A DNA stretch of 64,000 nt from Hymenoscyphus infarciens (lineage: Eukaryota > Ascomycota > Leotiomycetes > Helotiales > Helotiaceae): the NCBI GenBank assembly GCA_001414345.1, contig LLCB01000096.1:121610-185609 (forward strand), read 5' to 3'. The notes under the pieces are model-generated. The model had not been told where the DNA came from. It worked only from the letters and a program-made list of their open reading frames with translations, and ran no database searches. Positions within the stretch are counted from its first letter, which is position 1; every line of letters begins with the position of its first letter. Shown here one piece after another: positions 22,801 to 34,300 of the stretch. A program made the position numbers and the translations under genes.

Positions 22801-23417
22801 GGATAATGTCCATGTATGAATTCAGATGATTTGGGAACTTTTCATTCAAAAACTAGCAGTAGTTATAGCAGGCCTCTCGAGAAGGATTTCATATTGTTCT
22901 ATATATAGAGGGCTACGGAGTTTGTCTCACAAATGGTTCACAGCATTTATCCAGTCTTCATATGATCAAAACATTGTAAGATGACCTACCCCACTCGCTT
23001 TTCAATTGCCTCAAAAACAAACAATTATCCAACCCAACAGCCGGTGTGGTCTACACTGGGTGGTTAGAATAAACATAAAGCATGACTGTTAATGGTGACA
23101 GGGGTCATTGTACAGTATTAGGCTAACAGAACGGCAGCGTGGCTTTGCAAGATTCAAGTAACGCCTTTACTACACTCTGACCTCGAATATCAAAGCGTAA
23201 GTGGGGGTATGGCGCAACATTTTCGGGAGTTTGAACGTTACATTGTATTTTTCTAGGAATCTTGTATGGTCAGCATCATTTAACTGACTTCGATTGGGTA
23301 AAGGTTTGCTAAATGGCGCTGCCAAGCGCTGCAGAATGTGAAGCATCGCACACGGTATCATATGGGATGTTCCGATATCTCCTAGCGGGGGGCAGTAGAA
23401 ACAAGTAAATCCCACCC

Positions 23418-23486
23418 GTGGCTTTACTGGCGGCCACTTACCCCGACAATAGATTGTGGCCAAGCCGTGGGTGGGGGGACTCGGTA
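23418..23486. repeat. Promoter-region repeat, copy A
   Basis: It shares with copy B the ordered words GTGGCTTTACTGGCGGCC, ACCCCGA(C/T)AATA, ATTGTGGC(C/T)AAGCCGTGG and GTGGGGGACTCGGT. Differences are few and mostly transitions, plus a short length change in the middle. Confidence 0.6.
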
Positions 23487-23623
23487 ACACCAGGAACAAG
23501 TAAATCCCACCGTTTAAACGCCCCTGATGTAATCTTATGTGCACAATTAGGTATCGCCAGCCGCTGGTAGAGGGGAGCATTTATTGTGCTACTTTACACT
23601 GCTTTATCTTTCATTGAGCTTTC

Positions 23624-23698
23624 GTGGCTTTACTGGCGGCCGCTCACCCCGATAATATTTTTCAAATTGTGGCTAAGCCGTGGGTGGGGGACTCGGTC
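23624..23698. repeat. Promoter-region repeat, copy B
   Basis: Direct repeat of copy A about 206 bp downstream. It includes TGGCGGCCGC, with CGG/CCG triplets in opposite orientation, a form that some Zn2Cys6 proteins bind. Confidence 0.6.
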
Positions 23699-24081
23699 TA
23701 ATCCCTCGGGTAAAATGCTACCTGCTAGTTAGTAACTTTAGCTTCTTTTATCTTTCTTCTTCCCTTCTAATTTATACTTTACTTTGTCAAACCACCTTGT
23801 ACTAGTGTAAACATGGCGTCCAATTGTAACCCAATTGGCATTGGCAGCTATTCCACCTCTTTTGAGATGTTTCCGTTCCATCTCCATTAGGAGATACTCC
23901 GGTGGGTTCCTTTAGTAAAATGATCTAAGCAGTAACATACATACCTCACATGCTACTATGCTTTCGTTATCGACACTCTTCCCCTCAATGATATGTTCAG
24001 AGAGCTTCCAACTTCACGTTGGTAAAAAGTTAAAGTTTACTTCATTCGTGTATTATTTTCGGTGTTCTCATCAGAATCACA

Positions 24082-26131
24082 ATGGCAATCACTCAAATCG
24101 AAAACTCTGAACCCGGTCCGGTCATAGTTGGGGCTGGTCCGGTAGGTATGCTGACTGCTCTGCGACTAGCACAGCTTGGAGTACCTTCCACACTGTGTGA
24201 AATGAGCACAGAGACAACACGGTGGCCGAAAATGGACAACAACAGCCCTCATACTATGGAAATATTTCGTTTAATGGGATTTGTCGATGAGTATCGTTCA
24301 CAAACTGGGGCTATACCCCAAACAGCAGATTGGGATACTGTCTTCTTCAACACTTGTGGGTCCAATGGCAAGATTGTGTCAAGATGGGTACGTTATCTCG
24401 CTTAAATTTCCAGCGAGTAGATGTAATATTTCATATGTAGCGTTTACCACACCTTACCTCCATGATATGAAGTGAGCTTACGCTTTCTCCTAGGACCTCC
24501 CCAGTACTGAATCTTATCGAGCCAAAATAAATTCAGAAAATGATGGTTCACACCCTGCCGAGCCCGGTCAACGTTGCTCGCAAATTGTGCTGGAAACATT
24601 GCTGAAGCAGAAGTGTCTTGCCGAGAAGCTGATTACATGTCACTTTGGTTACAAGTTTGACTCGCTCGAGGAAGACTATACGGGTGTGACGGCAATGTTC
24701 ATGGATCTTGAAAATGAAAAGAAAACCATCCGAGCAGCCTACCTTGTCGGAGCCGATGGTGGCCAAAGTCGGGTGAGGAAAAGTGTTGGGATCACGCTAG
24801 AAGGAAAGCCATTGTAAGTACACAAATCCCTATTTCAACCGCCATCTACCGTACTGAAATAATCCTCTTTTCTCTCAAGACCACTTTCTTTCTTTATGGT
24901 CCATTTCCGATCAAAAGCCCTGAGAAAACTTTCCCCCCTCGGTGATTGGTGGCACGCTTTCAACATTCGAGGCGGCTTCATAATTGACCAAGATGGTAAC
25001 GATACTTATACATGCCACCAACCCTGTGGTAACGACACAGAGCTCATCCGAAAGTTTCAAGAGCACCCCGACCAAGTTCCGCAACTCGTGCTCGGCGGTC
25101 TTGGTCAGCCATATGTTTTTGATATTGATGAAATCTTGGTGGCCAACGCCTGGCGTCCAAATTTCGCCCTCGCTAACTCATACGTAAGTTGTGATGGGCG
25201 AGGGAGAGTGCTTCTTGCCGGCGATGCTGCTCATCGAAATCCCCCACACGGAGGCTATGGTATGAATAGTGGCGTGGAGGATGCCATGTCACTCGCGTGG
25301 CGCCTTTCGGCACTACACAAAGGCTTTGGTGGGAGCAAACTCATCACCTCCTACACAAATGAGCGGCGACCAAACATGATGATGCGCCTTGAGCGTTGCG
25401 ATGCCCATATTGGAAAGTTCACACCAATGGTTATTTCAACAAAAAAGGCGCCCAACAAAGATGTCTTTCTCGAGGATAGCCCAGAAGGAGACGAGGCACG
25501 ATCGGGAATTGCCAAGCAACTGGACTCCGTTGGACCAGAAAACATCGATCGTGGTGTTGAGTTGGACCTGAGATATTTGAACAGTGAGGTCATTGTCACC
25601 GATGGAACGGTAGAGCCAGCTTTCGAAATTCTGAAATATACCCCATCTACACGACCAGGACACAGAGCCCCTCACGTTTTATTGACGGATTCAAATAAAA
25701 GCATTCTGGATTTGTATGGCCCAGAGTGGACGTTGATGGATTTCTCGAGAGTTCAAAGCAAGCATCAAGAAACGAACGACTCAGCTCGTATGGAAAAAAA
25801 AGCTGCGGTCACAGCATTCAAAACTGTGGCGAGATATATCAACATGTCGCTTCGTCATGTTCCCATCGATTCCGCAGAGGAGCATGCGAAAATGATATGG
25901 GAAAATTACGATCTTGTACTGGTACGTCCTGATGGTTACGTTGCCTGGCGTGGAGGTAAAATGGGAGCTCGCGATGACAGTTTCGATCTTCAAAATGGCC
26001 GAATTGCAGATATCTTGAGAACTGTATTAGGGTGGGACGTTGACAATGGCTTCGTGGAAGGACAGAAAAGAGAACTAGATTTCGAGAACGACTTTAGTAG
26101 TTTTCAGAGTCTAGGACAAGCTGAGGGTTAG
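24082..26131 (+). CDS. FAD-dependent aromatic monooxygenase, phenol-hydroxylase type
   Basis: Three exons, 24082-24387, 24494-24813 and 24880-26131, in phase, give 625 aa, the usual size for phenol 2-monooxygenase-like enzymes. Class A flavoprotein motifs appear in order: the dinucleotide fold VIVGAGPVGMLTALRL (residues 14-29), the DG motif LVGADGGQSRVRKSVG and the GD motif RVLLAGDAAHRNPPHGG followed by GMNSGVEDAMSLAWRL. The C-terminus (LVLVRPDGYVAWRGG) is the thioredoxin-like dimerisation domain of this family. The reaction expected is NAD(P)H- and O2-dependent ortho-hydroxylation of a phenol. It lies between the regulator and the second FMO on the same side as the PKS, so the natural substrate is probably the polyketide. 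There is no signal peptide; a cytosolic location is expected. All key motifs are intact. Confidence 0.88.
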
Positions 26132-27299
26132 GGAAACCAGGTGATGTACTGGTAAGATCCCTCCAAGAGACAAGGCAGGTTGAAAGCTTTGATCCGCGAG
26201 CGGCTGATAGAATACAAATAGAAATAAAAACACGATCTCATTTATTCAAAAACTGCCAAAAATTGTTTATTATTTTCCTTCTAAAAAACTGGGCCAACTA
26301 TGACATTCACAGTTTTTCTTGGAGATGATTTGATTTAGGTTGAGTATGAAAAGCTATGATCTTGCAGCTGTGATACATCTTTCTCTACAAGTTACGGTTC
26401 CGAGTTTGGTAATTCGTATTGAGTTCTTTCGAGCGACTCCTGTAGTACGGAAACAGATGCTAAGTACTACTGTAAGATTACTCTACACCATAACTCATTC
26501 CGGAACTAGGGTATATGTCTACTGCTAAAATTGCCGAACGATTAACAAGCATCCTTCCGGGCTGGATTAGGAAATCTTACTCGGGTGGCGTCCTTTCCTT
26601 GTATGTGAGCTTTCGATGCCACATAGTATTATATGTGGGCTGAAGGATGATGGCAGAACACAAACAGGGAAGTCTGAACCAAGAGGAGCAATTCTCTTAC
26701 CAGCTCCTTCTAGTAAAAGTGATGATATGTCAGTTTGGATAGCCCATTGGTTACTTCGGGTATTTGACGATGCATCGACCTTGTGTATTACAGAGCTACT
26801 GTAACCCCCCTCCTTCCACCGAAGCGGCCCAAGCGATTCTGTGGTATATGACCTACCTTATCAAGTTTAGCCACCATATACAGGAGTAGGGGCTTGCGAA
26901 CTTTGACCGGTGTACCTCCGTAGACATACATAGATGGAACACCACCACTTTAGCACCTATTTTTGGGACTTGGTTTGTTGGGAAAAAGAATCAAATAGTT
27001 GCAGCTTATTGAAGTGGTACAAATCACGAATCAGATATATAAAAAGCTTGGTTGTTGACCTGTGAATGCTAGAATTTGCCCCACTTGGAAAACCCAATTG
27101 GCTCGCTTAACGGCACTGTCCAGTGACCCGTAAGCCGAGGGGGTAAAGGGGGCCTAACACGGTTATGAGACTACATTGATATCTTCTTCAATATTGTCGT
27201 AAAATACAATGATCTTTCTGCACACCGGAGAGGAGGACAGCTCGGTTGCGCATTCACTCGATCACGCATTCATTAGCTACTTTCCATTTCAATATTGAT
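26132..27299. other. Intergenic between the two convergent monooxygenase genes
   Basis: The two genes end facing each other. Short frames here have no recognisable content. No repeat or hairpin stands out. Confidence 0.5.
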
Positions 27300-28804
27300 T
27301 TAAAATGGGTTGGCTTTGAAGCCTTCCTCCACCTCAAAGTATGCATCATAACCGTAGAGTGACTTCTGTACCCTTGGGCAAGTCCACCGACTCGGAAACC
27401 CTGGCTGGATTGCTTTATTCATCATCCCAGTCATCAAGAGATCCCTCGCTTCTTGTTCTGGTCCATCTTCTAAATGAAAATCTTCTCTCTGTTTGAGGGC
27501 CTCTCGTTGAATCATCTCTGTTCTTTCCTTTCTGAGATCCTGAAATAACTTTCCCAACCTTGGCAATTGTGTTTCTTTTGATCCTTGACTCACTTTCCCC
27601 AACAGGTACCCTAGCACTGCCCCGTCTTCCAATGAAGAATTGGCCCCTTGAGCAAGGTATCTAGATTATGGGGAGTTAGTAAGTTTTAAAGTATTGGTGC
27701 AATGTCGAATCTGAGAGTTCAGGAATGATCCATGAATATAAGAGGGCAGGGGAAAAATACGGTGAAATAGTGGGCTAAGACAAGATTCAAGAAACGATCT
27801 ACAAACTTACGGCAGCATGGGATGACAAGAGTCTCCCGCCATTATGAACGTACCCTTAGTATTCGTCCAATCTGGTACCGCATTCGCATACAAGCACACC
27901 AGCTTCCATTTTGCAGTATTTTTTACTTGATCTAAAAACTTTCGCAAAAGCGGATCCCACTCCTCAAAAATCTTTCTCATCTCGAGTATGTCACCACCCG
28001 TCTTAGTGATACCCTCTGGTAAATCATCGGGACGTAGCAGCACTATATTGTACACCGTAGTCGCTCGCATGGCGTATGCAACGACATGGGATCTTGGTCC
28101 GATCCAGAGATTTACTTCTTCATTTTGGATAAACCGTCTAAGTTCAGGTGCGTCAGGTCCGGTGAGATCAGCGATATCAATTACAATCCGGTACGCTAGA
28201 TCGCCAGTCGGTTTTGCGGGGCTTTCCGTACCAAGAAACTGGCTCCGTGTCGCGCTCCAAATCCCATCAGTACAGAGAACGACGTCTCCCTTAACTCTCT
28301 TGATACCTTTGATCTCAACTTCCGCATTATCAAAATCAACAAAAGATACTCGGCTATCGAGATGGATTTGGACATCGAGATCATTGCAGCGTTTTACTAA
28401 AACTTTTTGCAAGTCTACTCGATGCATACTCCAGAATGGTGCATGGTAGCGAGTTGAGATCTGGTCCTTGAAATGTGGTTCATGAGCTAAAATCTTGGAT
28501 CCATCGAATCTCTGAACCGTGAAAGACCTTGGAAAAGTTGCTTTGAGCTGGAGTTCATCGAAGATTCCCCAATGTCGAAAAAGACGCGTGGCGTTGGGCG
28601 TTAATTGTAGTCCAGCCTGGAGAAACAAATGAGATTAGTACCCGTGACGGTGGAGAAAAGGGAAATGTCGCTAACCCCCAGTTCAGCGAGTTCTTCCACT
28701 GACTCCAAAACTGTTACACGATGTTCCGAGTTCGCGAGCCTGATAGAGATAGCAGCTGAGAGACCAGCCAATCCAGCGCCAATGATGAGAACGTGAACTG
28801 ACAT
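27300..28804 (-). CDS. FAD-dependent monooxygenase, salicylate-hydroxylase type
   Basis: Three exons on the minus strand, 28804-28676, 28616-27811 and 27660-27300 (introns 59 and 150 nt), in phase, give 431 aa. The motifs are the N-terminal FAD fold HVLIIGAGLAGLSAAISIRL, ELG joined to AGLQLTPNATRLFRHWG across intron 1, the DG-type block VVLCTDGIWSATRSQFLG, and the GD block MAGDSCHPMLPYLAQG followed by NSSLEDGAVLGYLL, split by intron 2. This is the family of salicylate and 3-hydroxybenzoate hydroxylases. Fungal polyketide clusters use such enzymes for hydroxylation or oxidative dearomatisation of aryl acids and aldehydes. The first donor, GTTAGC, is non-consensus but restores the conserved block. 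The C-terminal end is intact. Confidence 0.87.
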
Positions 28805-29446
28805 TTTTTGTTGTGAGGAATATAGATTATAGGAAAGAAAAAGGTTTCAATGCTAGGAAAACAGCCATTAACTTCCATAATTGTTTAAAGTTAAAGGAAG
28901 ACCCCACTTACCGAACCAAACTATTCGAGATTAATTCTCCTTAGCTCCTAGGAGAAAACCGAGAGGTCAGTTCCTATTGAGCCGGTTGCCGACTAGCTGT
29001 CAAACTTGCAGGGCACGGATTGGACCTAATGATTCCAATCAAAAGTCCCGATCCAGCCAGGTTAAACTTTCTAGATAAGAGTGACTTCATTGGGCATAGT
29101 GAGTTTTAATTTCTGGAAGCTAACTGATAGGTAACCGCTCTGTGGAGGCATCATTGTGCGCCACCGACGACTTTTGGCCACGGAGCAACAATAAAAATAC
29201 ACAGCCAGTAAACTTGCCGTTAAATACGCAGGACCGAAAAAGTGGAATACCAGAACTAGAGTCGAGATTAGAAGCAAGAATAGCAGTTATATTATCACTC
29301 CTTTTTAAGCTGTAGGATAATAGAGACACATGAGTCTCAGGGAAGGTAGATATTTCTTTACATTGCTCATAATTCACGAAAGTGGATTGTTGTGATATTC
29401 TAACTTTGAAAGAAACCCTTTGATCCAAAGATTTGTCTTCGAAATA
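28805..29446. other. Intergenic, no gene seen
   Basis: Upstream of the second monooxygenase and downstream of the halogenase pseudogene. Open frames up to ~100 codons lack domain content. Confidence 0.4.
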
Positions 29447-30615
29447 CTAAACCGTGACAAGACCAAGACTGCCCTTCTCCAGACGTACCTTCATACTAGC
29501 AATCACGTCTGTACCAAAGATATCTAGATCAGAAGTGCTTCTTGTATCCACTACCCTACGTGCCCGTAGATGGCTGACTACGCGCAGCTCCTCGGTGGTT
29601 AGGGAGCCATTGTATGCGGTATTTTGAATCGTAGTATTACTCGTAATTCTTTCTGCGCTTGCGCCAAGTTCCTTAAGTGGGTTTTTCTTTTCCTCGGGTT
29701 GGATAGGATCAAAGGCTGCGACGCAGAAGTCAAGTGTCTGGGCGAGCTCATTCTGTGAAAGGTTGCTACTCACATCTGCCGTTCCTTGGATGACTATCCG
29801 ACAGTCATTTATGGAAAATTTTCAACTCAGGACTGCTTCAATAACGCACTTGGCCTGAGAAAATCGAAACCTCAGTCGAAGTTATCTTCACGGAGTACGC
29901 TTCGGATGTGTTGATCCTGTTTTCGCATTTGGTGATACGCACTCAATACCACAACCAAGAACCATGAATATCCTTCAGCGACCTTTTCCGAATGCCATTT
30001 AGACCTTTTATCTTCAGTACAATCGCCTCTGATAGTAGCGCAAATTGTTGCTGCTGCTGATAATCCACCCACCAAAGCAGGATGAACGCCAGATGAAAAA
30101 TAAGGATCCATGAAACATCCTGTATCACCGACAGTACGCGTAAATGGTGTTGCATATGTGGATGAGCTATAAGAAAAGTGCGACGCGGACTTGGCAACAG
30201 TAGCTAGCTTTCCACTTTGCAAGAGTTCCAATAAGTTTGGTGCCAAAGCGAGCGAAGAAAGGTAGAAGTCTTTCACAGACTGCGTAGAATTCTCTGCCCC
30301 GTCTTTTCTTCTTCGTATTTACACAGCTTCCTGGTTCATGACAACACCAACAGAAACCGTTCCATTATGCAATGGGATAATCCATGCCCAGCCACTCTCA
30401 TTTAGAAAAAGAGGTCTTGTCAATAAAATGTGGAAGGGAAGTTACAAGAGAACTTACCACTTAAGGCTTTAAACAGCGGAGAATTTGCTAGCGGAGTTTC
30501 AATCCCATATGAGCCATCCTCTTTTCAATAACCCCAATACGCCGGATTCTTGAGAGTTTTGTTATAGGTTCTATTCTTCAAATATTTTTATTGTATATAC
30601 ATTATATCAACGCCC
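29447..30615 (-). pseudogene. Flavin-dependent halogenase, C-terminal half, decayed
   Basis: Read on the minus strand from about 30615. A first segment has KYLKNRTYNKTLKNPAYWGY. After an intron (donor GTAAGT) comes [20 protein letters not shown] with the halogenase W-x-W-x-I-P motif, then GDTGCFMDPYFSSGVHPALV, GGLSAAATICATIRGDCTE and FLVVVLSAYHQMRKQ. After another intron it ends VIQGTADVSSNLSQNE to a stop at 29447. This order matches the fungal phenolic halogenases (Rdc2/RadH group), which chlorinate aromatic polyketides. Stops at 30588-30590, 30525-30527 (former Trp of the GYW motif), 30319-30321 and 29872-29874 break it, and the first two segments do not join in frame. The FAD-binding N-terminal half (GxGxxG, about 200+ residues) is absent between here and the PKS, so the protein cannot be made. 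Confidence 0.8.
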
Positions 30616-31342
30616 ACGGGTAAATTCCTAACACACAAATTGTGATGTAAACCACTCACAGCTCCACACTATAAAAAGGCAAGATCGTCTATTTGCCTAT
30701 GAGATAAAAGTAGTAAAATCATGAAACTCCCCTTCCGAGCTCCCCTTGGAGACTCCCCTTTCAGAATTTTCCAAGGAGTCTGGAGTTTAAAAATTCTCGC
30801 TTAATTTAGAACTAAACTAGCGTCTAGGCACACGGCTACTACCTTATTCGGGCATCAAACCCAAACTGAATTGGCCCTTTAAACTGACGGGTGGGTCTGG
30901 TGTGACATAAAATCCAAATTAGGCCTCGCCTAGCCCTGGTCAACAAACCCTAGTAAATCAACACCAAGCTTTTCAAGCTGCAATGCCTATCGCAAGTGGG
31001 GCCGCCCCTTGGAAATACACCCCCATACAATCATCTATGCTTGGATACGTGGGGGTGGTGCGGGAAGGAGGTTGTTTAGTGCTAACGTTTCCTTCAGACG
31101 TCACATCCAGGAGTCAGGTCCTATGATATTATTAGTGTTCTTAACCAACGCCCAAAGCTTAATTATACGCCACCACGTATTATGCTTCTCTCGGCGTGGT
31201 TTCGTAGTTATGTGTTTGTGAACGTATACCCTTCCTAAGAATATAATAAGACCAGAGAAGACATACCGCGTCAATCAACTTTTCAACCTTTTCAAGATAA
31301 TCAGATTCAACTCATACCCAATCAAGCATTTACTTGTTGATC
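30616..31342. other. Region upstream of the PKS; lost halogenase 5' part
   Basis: An intact halogenase would extend into this stretch, but no matching frame is found, so the 5' half was deleted or replaced. Nested inverted words (TTGGAGACTCC ... GGAGTCTGGAG) lie at 30745-30785. The PKS promoter must be here; ATATAATAAG near 31241 is a possible TATA-like element. Confidence 0.4.
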
Positions 31343-34300
31343 ATGACTGAAACTGCGGTGATGAACCAAATATTTGTTTTTGCTGGTTTAGGCTCAAATT
31401 CATTGTTCTCGGAGCGGCTTCTCGACACAGCCATCGGAGATTCAGCCACAGTAGAAGCCCAGATCCTGCTAGAAGCTTGTCATACCATCTTCGTAGCAGC
31501 AATCACTTCTGCCAACCTAGAAAAGACTTTCTCTGCGGAAATTGGCCTCGAAGATTTCAAGACGCCGCAGAGCCTCGTAAATCCACCGGCTCAATATCAC
31601 AAAAATAGCACTATTCAACATGTATTTCTCTATCTGATCCAGCTCTTGAGATACATCAAATTCACAAAAAACAACCATGGGAGTCCTCTTGGAATTGCGG
31701 GGTTCTGTGCAGGACTGTTACCTTCTGCTGTCATTTCTACATCTCGGACACCAACGGATCTTCTCTCTCGCGGCAGGGATTTCTTCCATGTCGCACTATA
31801 TCTGGGCCTCAGAAGTGAAAGGAACAAGCAGGCTATGATTCGGAATGAAGCTTGTTCATCAAACTTGCCCTGGAGTGTGATTGTGGATGAGCTCTCAGCT
31901 CAACAAGCACAAGAACTGCTGGAAGAAAGTTTTAAAGAGGTATTGCTTCCCACCGCAATTGAGGTTTCACTGACTAAACACGATGTATAGTCTCCAGACT
32001 CATACATCTACGTGAGTGCCATAAACTCGAGTAGTTGCGTTACTTTAACCGGAAGAGGCGATCATCTTGCTCGATTTCTTAAATACCGTTTGCCTTCACG
32101 ATATAGAGTACGAACAACCAACATCTTTTGTTTGTACCATGATCGACCATCCCTTACAGAGGTTCAAGAAGAAGTTCTTCGGGATCTCCGTCAAAACGAA
32201 AGACTATTTTCGGCGTCGGTACAGTTCTTCAGTCCACTATTCTCTACTATTGACGGGGAACTCATCAACACTTGTCATTATTCAACATTTGGGGAACTCT
32301 GCACTTCACTTCTCGAGATGATCCTCTTATACCCAGTTGACTGGACCGCCGTGCAGGAGAATATCCTCAACATCGCGACACAACCGATCATAGGTACAAG
32401 ATCATCTACCGAGATCGTGAATTTTGGCCCAGGATATGGCATGTCAAAACCGAAAATGGGTCTACCCGGTGGGATGGAAATCATAGATGCCTCAATGACG
32501 AAGCAAAGGTCGTTGTTGGAAAGTGCCTCGGAGTTGACAGCATCCGATACGATAGCAATAGTTGGCATGGGATTGGACCTTCCGGGTTCCTTTGATACCA
32601 AGACTCTTTGGAAGAACTTGATGGACGGTCTAAATAGTTGTACTGAGGTAGGTTCCAGCTCCTGATGGTGGCGGAGGTCACGTGTCACTTTTCCTCTTCA
32701 CGAACTGACACAAAAATTTACCCCCAAGATTCCCTCCTCTCGATTCCATGTGGAAGATTTTTACCAGAAAGAGACTGGCCGTACATTAACTGCAAAGTAT
32801 GGCAACTTCATGGATAATCCCTTTCTCTTCGACAATGAGCTGTTCAAGATTTCCCCTCGCGAAGCCAAATCTATTGACCCCCAACAACGGGTCATGCTTC
32901 AGACTGCCTATCGCGCCCTTGAAGATGCTGGATATGTGCCTGACTCGACACCTTCATTTTCGCGAAAAACCTTTGGTTGCTATATTGGAAACGCAACGAT
33001 AGACTATACCAACAATATGAAGGATAACATTGATGTTTATTATAGCCCAGGTACAAGATTTTCTGTCTGGCTCTCATTACTCCACTAATGACTTTGCTTC
33101 TAGGAACATTGCGCGCATTTCAAAGTGGACGAATATCTTACGCATTCCAATGGAGTGGCCCTTCACTCACTTTGGATACGGCTTGTTCTTCATCAATGGT
33201 CGCCATCCACCAAGCATCGAGAGCGTTGTTGTCCGGAGATTGCCGAGCGGCCCTCGTTGGGGGTGTAAATGTCATTACCAGTCCTGATGTGAGTTAATCA
33301 TTTACATGTCAATGTTAATTGTTCCATACTTGAAGTGGGAAGTTCAAGGTATCGAATAAGCGAGACATCATAATCCACAAATTGGTGGAAGCATTCTTGG
33401 CGTATCATTTCTTTGAGAGTTGTCGTATAATGGTTTGAAAGACGAACCGCTTCAAATACCACACACCATGACCTAAGGTATGTACAACTACTTACAATTC
33501 GCAGATGTATCTTGGTCTTGACCGAGGTCATTTCCTAAGTCCAACTGGCCAATGCAAGCCTTTTGATGACTCGGCCGACGGATATTGCCGTTCAGAAGGC
33601 TGCGTTGCGTTTGTGCTGAAGAAGCTCGACGACGCGATTTCTGAAGGGGATCATATTTTGGGTGTCATCAGAGGCATTGAGATCAACCAAAGCGGCAATT
33701 CACACTCAATCACGCATCCTCACGCACCAACTCAAGAAGAGCTTTTTGGGACACTACTCACGAAAAGCAAGGTTCATCCTCACCAGGTATTTGTAACCTG
33801 TCAATTTAACAAACCCCTCCATTCTGTACTTATGATCTCATCATTTCTTATACTGTATCTAACACCCATACCAGATTACGGTGGCTGAAACCCACGGAAC
33901 TGGTAAGCCAAACTTCACTGAATAAGTATTCCCTCAAAGAAGCGTACTGATTTTGTTTAAGGTACCCAGGCTGGTGACCCTAATGAGATGATAAGTATTA
34001 GAAAAGGATTCTGCGACGACCGAGCCCCTTCGAATATTCTCCATTTCACCTCTATCAAAGCCAATATCGGTCACACCGAGGCCGCGTCCGGAGTTGCCTC
34101 GTTGGCAAAAGTACTGTTGATGATGAGACACGGAGAAATACCTCCGCAGATATCCCTCAAAAAGCTCAATCACAAGATCAAAGAACTTGGGACAGATGGT
34201 GCTGTGATCAGCCGGGACGGTGTCCCTTGGCATCGGCATTCCACCCACCCTCGACTGGCGTTAATTAACAATTTCGGTGCAGCGGGCTCCAACAGTGCTC

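Larger units (their letters stand above)
22801..24081. other. Intergenic region between regulator and first monooxygenase
   Basis: No gene. It holds the ~70-bp duplicated repeat (23418-23486 and 23624-23698) and a duplicated AACAAGTAAATCCCACC (about 23400 and 23496). The last 100 bases before the ATG at 24082 are the presumed promoter. Confidence 0.5.

Noticed and set aside
31009..31221. 70-codon plus-strand frame upstream of the PKS, considered as an extra cluster gene
   Set aside because: No ATG-context, splice or domain support; probably promoter sequence.
31334..31990. PKS start codon region ending at a TAG, as a sign that the PKS is a pseudogene
   Set aside because: A 51-nt intron with acceptable splice signals removes the stop in phase, and all other exons and catalytic motifs are intact.
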